Part shown: piece by piece, positions 12,901-23,999 of the stretch
Layout of the letters: each line of letters begins with the position of its first letter
Numbering within the stretch: position 1 is the first letter of the stretch
Assembly (NCBI GenBank): GCA_963555705.1
Contig: OY743168.1
Location: forward strand, 93,784,925 to 93,848,924
DNA from: Ligustrum vulgare
Lineage: Eukaryota > Streptophyta > Magnoliopsida > Lamiales > Oleaceae
DNA length: 64,000 bases
Direction of reading: 5' to 3'
Notes under the pieces: model-generated
Databases searched by the model: none
Told to the model about the DNA's origin: nothing
The model's input: only the letters and a program-made list of their open reading frames with translations
Program-made: the position numbers and the translations under genes

Positions 12901-14290
12901 TCGAGAGCAATTAATATCAAGTGAGAGAAATAAGCAATCAAGAACATGCAAGATTTATATATGTTCGCTTCAATGTGAAAGACTGCGTCCTCGTATGTTG
13001 CTGAAGGAATTCACTATAATGGAAAAAATATATATATTTACAATAGAGCGCTCCTATCTTCGTTAACCTCTCTTTTCTCTCTATTTTTTTTATGGATGTT
13101 CAAAAGCCTATGCAATGAACCTTATTTATAAGATTGAGGCATATCTAAATTACACAAGGACTTCAATTTTACAACAGACCATTACAATAACATAACCTCC
13201 TAAACAGTTCTTAATTAGAAATTTTGTCTGGGGCGGAAGGGGGTTGCTTGCCTCTTCCAATGCCCGTGGCTACTGCTCTACGATGCGGCATTAATTAGAC
13301 TCTACAAATAATTAGGTTTCACAACTTAACATTTTAAACCAACACCACCTATTTAAGGTAGCGATCACTGACACAAGAACTGAAAAGAGATTGAGAAAAG
13401 GAAATTTCAGTGTATTTCAATCTAAATTACACCATGTACACGGTTTTAAATCAAGTGGGGGAAGCATCTAATTTAAGGATATAGATAAGTTCTCTAACAA
13501 TTTTTACTTTAGTCACAGAAGCAGATGAACAAAATAAAGCATCTTTACCAATTTCTGTCGAAGAAGAGCTTCATCAGTAGAATGATCCAAATCACCTTCG
13601 TGAAGTCCTCTGCCATTCGGGGAGCTGCCATTGCAAAAGCAAAAATCAGTAAGAACTTTTTAAATTCAAGATAAGATACTTGCCAATCAATCTATCTTTT
13701 ACCCACACAACACTAGCATTTATCTTGGACATCATTACCCATTAAAACAGAAAATAACAAAATAAATAAATAAAATAAAATCAAACTGTGTTGAACTCCT
13801 ATTACTAACAAATATAAGCATTCCTTAAATAATCATAATTTTTAGCTAGAATCTGAATGTTATATTCATCAAATAAAACCAAATTAACATAGTGATGTAA
13901 AAATTGGGGGAAAAAAAAAAAGCAAAGAGAAAAGTATGTAAACCAGAATGCCAGATTCATGATTTCACACAGCTCAAACAACTCCTCTCTCCACTCATTT
14001 TTCCCACAAACCATTGAAGGTTTTGCTAGGATGTCGGGTCCAAATCAATAGAACCAAGATTTATGGCTCTCAAAAATTCAGAAGTCCAAATGCAACTATC
14101 ACTATAATCTGCTTTGATCTGAAACTCTCATCTCCATTTTTCCTTTTACCCAAATTCAGAAGTCTTTCCAGTTGAAGAAACCCAATAGCTGTAGCAAACT
14201 AAAATTTACTGACAAACAAGCCTACCTCTTGGAACGCTTGTGCCTAACCAGTTTGGACAATTTACCAGTGCTAAACCCTTCAAAATTCAT
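9905..14290 (-). CDS. DUF547 protein with MIP1-type leucine zipper
   Basis: Eleven coding exons join in one frame: 14290-14226, 13624-13549, 12807-12724, 12538-12422, 12088-11669, 11586-11183, 11096-10997, 10911-10852, 10773-10687, 10516-10388 and 10207-9905. They total 1845 nt (614 residues) and all introns are GT-AG. Residues about 60-150 form a leucine zipper (EILHLEKRLQDQ, AVLEVEVGHLEQYLLSLY). A Ser/Thr-rich linker follows, then DUF547 from about residue 390 (LAFWINVHNALVMH, AYNVGGQIVSAD, HPEP-like RPEPLLHFALSSGSHSDPA). The C-terminal tail is SLPESLRKSIKK to FRYLIMKELVK. Plant homologues carry the same zipper plus DUF547 pair; their biochemical role is poorly defined. The start at 14290 lies 2 nt after a good acceptor (TTTTGCAG), implying a 5' untranslated intron. 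An in-frame ATG at 14416 is possible but would lie in that intron. Confidence 0.93.
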
Positions 14291-15095
14291 CTCTGCAAAA
14301 CAGAAATACACAATGCCATTATAGCAAACGCCACCTGGTAGTAGTGGAAATAAATGCTCAACTAAAGAAGCTGAAGAAACTGAAAAACATTTATTACCAT
14401 CACAGGCTGTGCACAAGAAAATATATCAAGAATGGCTTTTTAGGAGAAGAAAATAAAGAATTCCCAAAAGAATAATAGTGAAAAACACTCGGCCCAGAGT
14501 CAAAAACCCTCAGTTTTCTATTTCCTCTTCCGATTTGGCACCATTTCAGTTTCTAAATTCGAAGTACAGACTCTAAAGTCTAAACGGCTGCAGGGGGGAT
14601 CATGTGCATATGCAAAAATGAGCATATAAAGATGACTCTTTTGACCATAATATTTATGCTTTGAGAAAGTAAAGCACCCAAAAAATCTGTCTCTGCAACA
14701 ATGGCGGACTATTGGTGTTAAAAGAAGTGTAATTAGAGTTGGAAAAACAAGAGAAAAAGTCTTCGACTGATGTCAAAGTATACAAATAGATGCCCTAAAG
14801 AGAGAGAGAACAACAATGGTGGCTAAAAATGAATTTGTGATAAATAAAAATTAGTAAATAAAAGTCAATCCATTCTCCACATTCCTTTCACTTGTTGGAA
14901 TGCGAATGCTAGTGGTAGTTGGTAGAAGTCCCTCCAGGCTCCAACATTGTCCCATACTGCCATATATATAATGCCTTACTATCTAAGCCTGATCATAAAA
15001 TATTTTATACAAGGAAGAAATTTATAAGGTTTGTTTATATATAATCATAATTATTTTTTAAAAAGTAAAGAAAATAATTATACAGTGGAGTAAAG
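14291..15095 (-). promoter_or_regulatory. Probable leader and promoter of the DUF547 gene
   Basis: No further coding exon is seen. Complement reading shows TATATATATGG at about 14957-14968, a plausible TATA box. Transcription would start near 14930, with an untranslated exon spliced to the acceptor at 14293. The exact start site is inferred. Confidence 0.35.
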
Positions 15096-15685
15096 TAGGA
15101 ATGACAATAGATCGGGAATGTCAATCCCCGTTCCAACTCTGTCGGAGCCGGGGACGGGGCAGGGATGCCCATAATCTTCCTTTACATCCCCGTTTATTGT
15201 TATATATATAATGCCATTTTGTAATAGTTATCTAATATCTTAGTTATACAAATTATTTTTTTAAAGTATGATTATTTTACTAAATTATCATTTAGTAGTT
15301 CTAAAAAATGATTAACATTAATAAAAAAAATTCATAATAACTTTTATACAATAGTACAAGTTTAATTATGTTAAGAAATATGTTTAGAGAGAATGAAATG
15401 AGATTTGAGAGTGAGAGATGAAGTGTAGTATAGAGTTGAAATGTAGAACTTAATTTTGAAATTATATATTTGGACGTCGGGTGGTTCATAACACTTTTAA
15501 TTTATTTGAATCTTTATTAATTGAATTTATTAATCAGGAATTATTTCGGGGAGGTGCTGGGTGGCGATGTGAATTTGATAGCAATCCTCATTCCCGTCCC
15601 ATCTCCGTCATTGTCGGGGATTCCCCATCCCTTTCAGAGTGGATCTTTGTCGAGTTCGGGAATTCTACGTTCTATTGCCATCCCA
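15096..15685. mobile_element. hAT-type non-autonomous element, 8 bp TSD GAGTAAAG
   Basis: The left end TAGGAATGACAATAGA is inverted at the right end (TTCTATTGCCATCCCA). The flanks are a perfect 8 bp duplication, GAGTAAAG (15088-15095 and 15686-15693). Subterminal G+C-rich stretches (GGGGACGGGG / GGGATTCCCC) pair with each other. An open frame at 15481-15717 crosses the element boundary and is not a gene. Confidence 0.85.
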
Positions 15686-15693
15686 GAGTAAAG

Positions 15694-16139
15694 CTACCTT
15701 TTTGGGTTATGAAATGATCTCCTCCCATCATTTTTAGTATAGAATGTGGAGTGGTTAAATCAAATGAGATCGCAGTTCTTCCAAATAACATAATTTCAAG
15801 TATATAATCTTAAGTAAATCAAATAATAAAGGACTATAACAAATTATAAGACCAATCAAAATATATCAAATAATAAAATTTGAATACTTGTGTCACTCAA
15901 CAAAACAATAAAATAGTATTTAGAGATAATCCGTTGTGAAAGGTGTCAAGGAGTTTTGAAGTCAACAGAAAGTTACAAGGAAAAATGTGAATATAAATGA
16001 GAAAGAGAATTCGAGGTTAATAATAATAATATTATAAGAAGAATTAATTATGGCCCTCAACTTTTGTCTTATAGGAGGATTTATATCTATAATTTTTAAT
16101 TTGTAAATTATACACAGACCTAGCCTCAAATTCAATAAT

Positions 16140-16189
<50 letters not shown>

Positions 16190-19100
16190 ATAATAATTAA
16201 GGAGGGACTAACTTCATTTTCTATAAATAAGAGTCTCAAGATATATTCGTGCAAGAGAAACAAAATATTTTATAAATTTATGTGAGCATGTAAGGGATAA
16301 GTTTAGGGTAAAAGAAGAAAGTGTCACCTAAAAAGGGGTTAAAAGAAAACATTGGATGCTTAAAGAGAGATTAATTTTTTTTTTTTTTTTGTGGGGTTTC
16401 ATTTGTCTAATCTCTGGATGAAAAGTCGAAAAAAAAAAATAAATAAATAAAAATAATTGTGGATATCCACATTGTCTTCTAGTATCAAAGAAATTATGGT
16501 TTGGCACATAATCATCAAATAAAAAATGGTACTGGACTTGACCATTTCCAAGATCAAAGATGGGTACAAATATACAAAAGAAAAAGATGAATTTAGTGCC
16601 CCCCTTTTTGTTGTTACGCTGACCCACTCATTACGAAAGCTTCTTTTTCTACATCTACTTGCTGCAGTCTGCAGATGACCACGGACCACCCACCATAGAG
16701 GTGTTGTAAGCATAAATTTAAGATTTTAATTTATGTCAATATCAATAATCAATCTCGAAACAACATATTTTACGGGATTCACAGTTTTTCAACCACGCAT
16801 CTCATCGACTTTTATCAAGAATAGATCTATTAAAAATTTGATTTTAATCTATATAAAAAGAGAGCTTACTGCAACTATTACTAATTATATATGTTTGCAA
16901 GTGAAGAGATCATTTTTCTCATTTCTTATGTTAAAATCCATTCCATATGCAGATGTTGTAGTCCACTTTTGCCTTATCAATCCCAGGAAAACTCTGAATC
17001 TATTCCTATATATCATTTAAATTACAAAGATTTTTAGGTTCCTAAGATTCAAAGTCGAGAGCGAAACAGTAGGCGCCAAGCTTGGAAACCATATGTCAGG
17101 CCCTCTTCGCTTCTCGGTCGATTTTTTTCCCCAATCCACTGAAGATGTTGGAACTAAATGCCAAAACAAGATTGATAGAATAGGATCAAAATTAATACAG
17201 GAAGAGAAGGGGAACTAACATGACAGTTTTCCATAAGATGGAACAACTACTCTGTCATATACAAAATTACTATGAAACTTCTATTTTATCTTATTGTTAT
17301 TAAATTATGAATAGTTTGTTTCCAATGTCAAACTTACAAGATGCTTAAATGTTTTGTTTAAATTAAATATAATTTTGGAGTAAGTAAAGAACCAATTCTC
17401 CAAGGAATCTGACAGACATGCCCAGTAGGCAGCTTTATGAACAATAGAGCTCTATTAATTATATTCTTCAGTTTGTAGATTGCAAAAAACAACATCCCAC
17501 AAAGTTAGCTCAAAAAACAATACAGGATTCCTTGCCACTGAGATTTCTCTCCATGTTAATATTTATTTGCCATTTCCCAGTACTCAAACATGAAAATTGT
17601 GAAAATTGTGTATAATTGGTACGCAGGGTCACAATGACTCCCATAATAAGCGAGAAAATCCATATTAATTCAGTATTTTTTCCCAAGATGTCTAATCTTT
17701 AAGCAAAATCGAGTATCATTACCGATGTATGTAGTAGGTGGATATTGGTTCATCACATTTCATCAACTGGGGTGAAATGTGATGTAGTCCATTTGCCACA
17801 TTGACAGGTGGACATTGTACTTATGTCCACGGTGAGTAGGTGAACAATTTTCTATAACCATAAACACGAGTACAAATAAATTATTTCTGATGCACTACCG
17901 AGGAATTAAGAAACAATTGCCGCATTTAACAGTTTCAAGAAATCAAACACAAATCTCAATCTTTATGATGCAAGAAGACAAATATGGTAAGAGACAACTT
18001 AAGTTGATTCTAAGATTCTAAATTGTTTTTGTACCATAGAGTGGCTCAAGTAGACAGCAATTTCAATGTGTTTCTGCATCAGAAACAAGGATTATGCATA
18101 TCCAAATAATTACAAAACTATAAGTTACAAACATAACATGAAAATTTCCTGTTGTTTGATGTTGAGAACGCCAATTTTTTTGGGCAAGAAACAACAATTT
18201 GAAGTGTTTCTTTCCAAATCAAAAGGTGAAATCAGAATATTTTCTTCTCCTTGATCAGTTATTGCTGACAGTGTGTATATGTACATACATTGAGGCCTCG
18301 AAGCACACAAAAAGATTTTACAGAGGTGGGTGGGGTGGGGGGTTTCGTAAAGGCGTGTAATCCCAACAATTAGACAGAAAAAGGTGAACTTTCCAAAGGC
18401 ATTGGGACAAATGAGTCAATGCCAAATGATATATGGACGCAAAAAGGCATCTCTTCCTTCTAAATATCAGAGAGATGGAATCAGCATATAGTCCATCAAA
18501 CATGATCCAAATGTAAATAAAGCGTGCATATGGCAGGCAGATTGGACATGATATATAGTATTGAATGATGGACCAGTGTGGCCACGAACCGCTGCACTGC
18601 CACCCTCCAGCCACCACCGGAAACTGTTGTTTGTAAGTAGGAAAAGCTTAATCAGTGCAACTGCTTGAAAACAAAGAAAGGATACCAAGCACCTATTCAG
18701 GGTTACACGGACACCGATAAACGACACGACACGACTCGGACTGTCGGACACGTCGATACATGATTTTTCAAAAAGTTTGATACAACATAAAAACACACAT
18801 ATTAATTTTTATTTTTTTAGTTTATTATTATTTTAGTCTTATATACAAACAACACATTTATTGCATCAAAAATGAATTGAGAATATCAAATAAAAACAAA
18901 ATTGTAAATCTGATTTATCTTCTTTTTAATTGCAGCTTTCGCCCCCTTAAACTTTTCATTTTAATGTCTTAGAATATTCGGAGTGTCGATGTTAAACACG
19001 TATCGAACACGACATGTTGGCTCCTGAAAAAGTGTGTGCAAGCGCTTGCCTACTCCTATAAAAAAAAAAGCAAACTTTATTAAATGAGTGAGAAATTATT

Positions 19101-19970
19101 GCCATTATATTTATTTATGACAAAATGGTTATACAGTTGTATTTGTTTTTATACTAATGAATTGATTATAATATTTTTAAGGCGAAACTGCCTCCGCGAT
19201 TGATGCACGCAATTTTCTTATCCTCCCTTCATCACAGATGACAGAACTAGCATTTGTCAAAACAAAAGGGATGGAAGGCTTTTGGGGGTGTTGACCAAAA
19301 GCTGTAGACCATAAAATCAGGGGAAAGTTCACTTGAAATGTGTCCAAATCACAGGTTCAAGAAGGCAAAAATTAATCCTACAAAAGTTTTATTTATATTC
19401 TTTATAAGAACATCTACTCTTTTTGTTCAAAAGAAAGAGAGCACTTGGTGAAACTATCATGAAATCGAGCATTACCAAAAACTTTTGACGACGATTACAA
19501 CCGTCATGAAAAACTCTGATATACACTTTTAACAAAGTTCATGTTGCTCATCATAATATAATTTTCTTCTACACAGGAGAAGGAAAATAAAGCAATAACA
19601 ACCATCATCTATCAAAAGTTCAGAGAGATACCTCAGATTCCAACTGAAACTAAAAAGACGTTCTTCAAACAATTCATCCATTGCCTGCTAAATAACATTC
19701 TTTAAATGTTTAGGACCTGTTAAATCTTCAAGAGGCTGACCTTGAGTCAGAATTACAGCATAATTCATCTGTTTTCTCCAGACTATACAAATGTGAAATG
19801 CCATGTACAGTTCTTCTCATTTCTCAATGCAAAAGTATTACATGATTCCGTCTAAATTTGCACAATCTCTTCAAGAAAGATTGTTCTCTAAACCATAATT
19901 AATATTCCTGAACCTCACTATCAGAGATTTAGCTGATTAAATGAAAACCATTAATCAACAAATGTCTTTC
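15694..19970. other. Gene-free AT-rich spacer between the DUF547 and KNL2-like genes
   Basis: No gene is recognised. It contains a (TA)n tract at 16142-16186, a MITE-core copy near 16755-16815 (GGATTCACAGTTTTTCAACC), and a CG-rich tract with repeated ACACGACACGACTCGG motifs near 18715-18765 that resembles the end of a decayed transposon. The last few hundred bases before 19971 probably hold the 3' untranslated region of the KNL2-like gene. Confidence 0.45.
16142..16186. repeat. (TA)n microsatellite
   Basis: A perfect TA dinucleotide tract of about 45 bp, followed by a short TAA run. Confidence 0.95.
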
Positions 19971-22855
19971 TTACAGTTTCAAACGAGTCCTACTTCGTGT
20001 CAAAGGACCTTTACCATGCACAGCACAATCAACAGTATTTCTCTTATTTTTCTTGGTTCTGGGTTCTGCATCTCTCACACCATTGTCGCCTCCCAGTTTC
20101 TGCTCAGCCTCCGTGTTCTTATAATTAAAAGGACCTTTGTCAGTGGCATTACCACCATATGTTTCCAGTATATCGTCCAAAATATTTTTTCTCAGCATCG
20201 AACCTCCACAATCTCCTTGGGAGATCATGAAAAGATCACGTATTACTGTAACTGGAAGATCATCTATGGCCACAGGTAGGGAGCTCTTCGAGCTGTCAGG
20301 CAATGAAGTTTTATTTCCATCAGAACCAGAAATATCTTTTGAAGAATCAAAGTTGGCTGGTTCTTCATCAAACGACAGGCCAGCGAATTCTTCCCAGTAA
20401 TATGGAAACCCAATGACAAAATGATTGCAAACCTGGTCAGCTTAGAAGTTAAGAGAATAAAAAAATTGACAATCCATCTGAAGAAGAATGTAACTAAGTA
20501 GGAATGGAGGAAGCAATTGAGGTAGGTGTTGTGTGGGAAATCGAAGTTGAAACTCTCATTAGTACATACATGAATTTTTCTGGAGCTATGGAAACCACTA
20601 CCCAACCAGAAATATTAAACTTGGACACTACAAACCCCCATTTTCAAGCTTTTACCGATAGGATATATTAGGCATGGTATGAACATGTTCCTCTACGGCT
20701 CTACCCAAGATCCAAATTTAGGTCTGAAAATGGGATAATAGGATCAAGCCACCATAAGTGACTCCAATGACAATGCCAGGCTTACAACTCAATAGTGATT
20801 CCATATGCTTACATTTATTTTTTTGAAGTGTAAATGAATGAGTCATGACATTCAACTACCTCATCTTTTCCATATCCAATTCACTAATACACAAGGTAGG
20901 GGAATGGAGAAGAAGAGAGAGATACCCAAACAATTCCATATCAGAAAAACGGATTGGAGGTGATGAGACTTGGAAGAAACAAAAATTAAACCGAAAGGAA
21001 AAATTGCAAAAATCCACTTTCACAAGCAACTACCAAGAAAGGATTCAACGAAAATTATTGGGCAGACAGAGTGATTAAATACAAGAAACTAGGAGAAAAT
21101 ATAAGGGAAAAAAGATCTGACTTCATGCGACAGGTGGAATCGAAGGGAAGCTGAAATCAGATATGGAATAACTCAAACATTCAGTTCATGTTTCATTGCC
21201 TCCACATATAGAGTACTAAATAAATACTGCTTAAGTACTAATTGCATGCTTCATTGAAAACAAAGATAAAGAGAGCTAAAATTCAATACCTCTTGAGGGA
21301 AGCCATTTTCAGTAGTGCGAGTCCTATTCAGATGTCCATGAACAGTAATAGTTATTCCATCTTCCGTCTTAAGAGTGACAGCATCAAGTCTTTTGGAAAT
21401 TGGTGCAGAGTGAAAAACTCTTGTCCCTTGTCTCCTATGTCATGGAAAAATAGCGAAGCTAATAATGCAGAAATATGATAAGGGTTCAGGCAACAATGTT
21501 AAAACTTAAAATTCAGAGTGCAACGGCAATAAACAAGAAATGGATCCAATAGAACTTTACAACTAAACAGGAAATTAGGGCAGCCAAACTAAAACAAATT
21601 TTAAGTTCTGGTAAAATATCATACTAGTAAGGAGCCCATACATGACACTCTAAATTGACAATAAAAGTTATTCAATCGAAGTCTATCTTTTAGATTGTCA
21701 ATAGAGCAAATCAACATAGGAACACATTCTCCGCTGGTTATCCTAAATTAATTTTATAATTCAGTATTGTTCTTTTTACTATTGAACTTAAAAATTACAG
21801 AATTTTACGTATACTAAAGTTTCAGCTCTCTTATTCTTAAACAAAATAATAAAAAAAAAATGCAAAAGCTGTTTCAAGAAGTGAAAATAATGGCTTCTAC
21901 GAATAGTTAAATATGAATGCATGTTACAAAACAGTGACCGAAATTCTATTTGGCCCACCTGAAAAGTTAGCGGTGCGACATTTGTTGCGAGACTAAATTA
22001 TGAAAAATGGGGGTCAATAGTGGGCTACAGGATCGGGTGACATGTCTAATATTCAGCTCGTATGTAATTTAGAGTTTTGAAATTGTTATAAGTAGGAGTC
22101 CTCACCTATTATTACTAGAAGGCTAGTCTCTATCAGGTCTAGTTTTGATCTCGAACTAGCTTACAACATAGTCCATAAAGAGAAATATTCAAAAAACCCA
22201 ATTTCCTATCTCAAAAGAGAAAAGAAGACCGGACTAAAAGAGATACACTTTTGACGATTGAACTAAAACAATCTCTTGTACTCTCATTTTTCTCATATTT
22301 TTATATAGTGAATTCTTCCTTCTCTGTCTATGATTTTACACGTAAAATTAAATATATGCATTCTTTATTTTTCGTTACTATTTTTGTTCATATCTCGTAA
22401 GTCATAACAAACACCCAATCCAAATGTATTCTTAATTTCACATACTTTATATCAGAAATAGTATTCAACTTCCAAGTTCACTCTCCCAACCAATACTCCT
22501 CGACTTCATTATCATCAATTTTTACCATAAAACAGAGAAATAGAAAAAGCATAGTAAAAAATCTTACTCTCTACAAGTGAAACCGCCAATCCCTAATCGT
22601 TTTTCTTGTGGATCCTTATCTACTTTGATCAGCCACCAGTCGTACAAAAAAACCTAATAGAGGGAAAAAGAAACACGCAAAAGACTTTTAGAAGGAGTGA
22701 CCGTGTATACGTGTGAGAACACAATAATCAATAATGATAATACTGGGGGAAAAAATACAAACTTCTTCCAAAAAGAAAGAATGGGTGCTGGTAGAAGAGG
22801 AAAGAGTCTTTCGAGAGTAACTATGGCGGAGGAGAACGGTGGTTGGTGTCGTCAT
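19971..22855 (-). CDS. KNL2: KNL2-like kinetochore protein, SANTA domain
   Basis: Four exons join to 786 nt (261 residues): 22855-22763, 22653-22568, 21434-21290 and 20432-19971. The SANTA domain spans residues about 32-124, with VFLYDWWLIK at its start, then RVFHSAPISKRLDAVTLKT, RTTENGF, and VCNHFVIGFPYYWEEF at its end. SANTA plus these flanking motifs marks KNL2/Mis18BP1 relatives, which help load the centromeric histone CENH3. The basic C-terminus (GPLTRSRTRLKL) has no recognisable CENPC-k motif and the protein is short. This fits the beta-type KNL2 clade of eudicots (EMB1674 type) rather than the CENPC-k-bearing alpha type. Exon 1 is the least certain part: its donor (GTTTGT) is weak and the start sits against transposon-like sequence. 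Confidence 0.85.
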
Positions 22856-22857
22856 GA

Positions 22858-23600
22858 TCAGTGGCGGATGCAGACTTATACTTTTTATAGCAGTGGGGCA
22901 GAGATGGAAAAGACCTGAAAATGAAAAAGTACTTAAAATATTATTACAATTGTTATTTACGGCTTAAAATATTTTTCCATAACTTATACAAATAAACAAA
23001 TAACCAATTGTAAACATATATTCAATCTCCAATATAACAGTGAATCAAACAATGTGCAAACTTAAATAATGTACAAATAACGGGCTATTATCATCTATCA
23101 TTTTCAGCCTATTTAACCAATCAAACTGATTAAATCCGGGTAATCACTAATCATCCCATTTTCATCTTCAGCCTATTTCAGCCTACAAATAACTGCAAAC
23201 TGAAGAAATTTCGACCAAATAATCAAACTTGGTTTGGTACTGATTAAATCCGTGTAAAATCACATATCAAATTGGAGATTCAGAGAAGAGAGACGGTGTA
23301 CCTGAAGACTGAAGTGCGTGCGGAGCGGGAGCGGGGCCGCCGGGTGCATGCGGTGCGGATCGAACTCGGAGTTTCGGTGCAAACGTGCTGTCCGTGCAGC
23401 CTGCAGGTGCCACTCCCGACGCCGGCGTGAAGCGTGCGGCTAGGGAGTTTGGAGTATCGGTGGTGATTGGTGAAGAGTACTGAAGGTGGAGCCTGGAGGT
23501 CGGAGAGGATAACTTGCGGCTATGGTTCGTTGAGGACTGAGCGACTGGAGATTCTGAAAGTATATTTGAATTGATTTTTGATTTTTTTTTAAAATGGGTG
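22858..23600. mobile_element. Probable hAT-derived remnant upstream of the KNL2-like gene
   Basis: The segment opens with CAGTGGCGGATGCAGAC, the kind of terminal motif seen on plant hAT-like elements, and ends near a G+C-rich island (23290-23560) that stands out from about 30% G+C surroundings. No transposase frame and no matching second terminus or target duplication was found, so the right boundary is approximate. A related motif (ACGGAGCCATG) occurs near 8109. Confidence 0.4.
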
Positions 23601-23999
23601 AAATTTAATTTAGGATTCGCTTTTCAAAAATCTTTTCAAACCGTAAACCCGTTAAAAAATTATAATTAAATACTTATTATTTATTAAAAAATTACAGATT
23701 TATTAATTTTATTTAACGGCTAAATTTTTTTTATGCAAGTTCGGCATAAAAAAATCATAAACTTAATAATTAATACTAAGGGAAAATTACATAAAACCTT
23801 GTGTTTCAAAGATACAATTCAAAAATCATATGAAGATTTTTTTTTTTTAAAAATTCAGTTATTAATTCATTTAATTAAGTGTTTAATAATTAAAAATAAA
23901 TATAATGATATATATATAAGATAAACATAATTATCTAGACTACTATATATTATATTAAAACTAATATAATATTAAATCAAAATTTCAAATTTTGACGTC
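23601..23999. other. AT-rich spacer
   Basis: Very AT-rich; no gene, inverted repeat or RNA gene is recognised. Confidence 0.5.

Noticed and set aside
16328..16713. Two overlapping minus-strand frames of about 100 codons
   Set aside because: They are Phe/Ile-rich translations of AT-rich DNA, with no domain and overlapping each other in different frames.
23290..23560. G+C-rich island as a coding exon or CpG-island promoter
   Set aside because: No frame gives a recognisable protein, and it lies beside a transposon-like end upstream of the KNL2-like gene.
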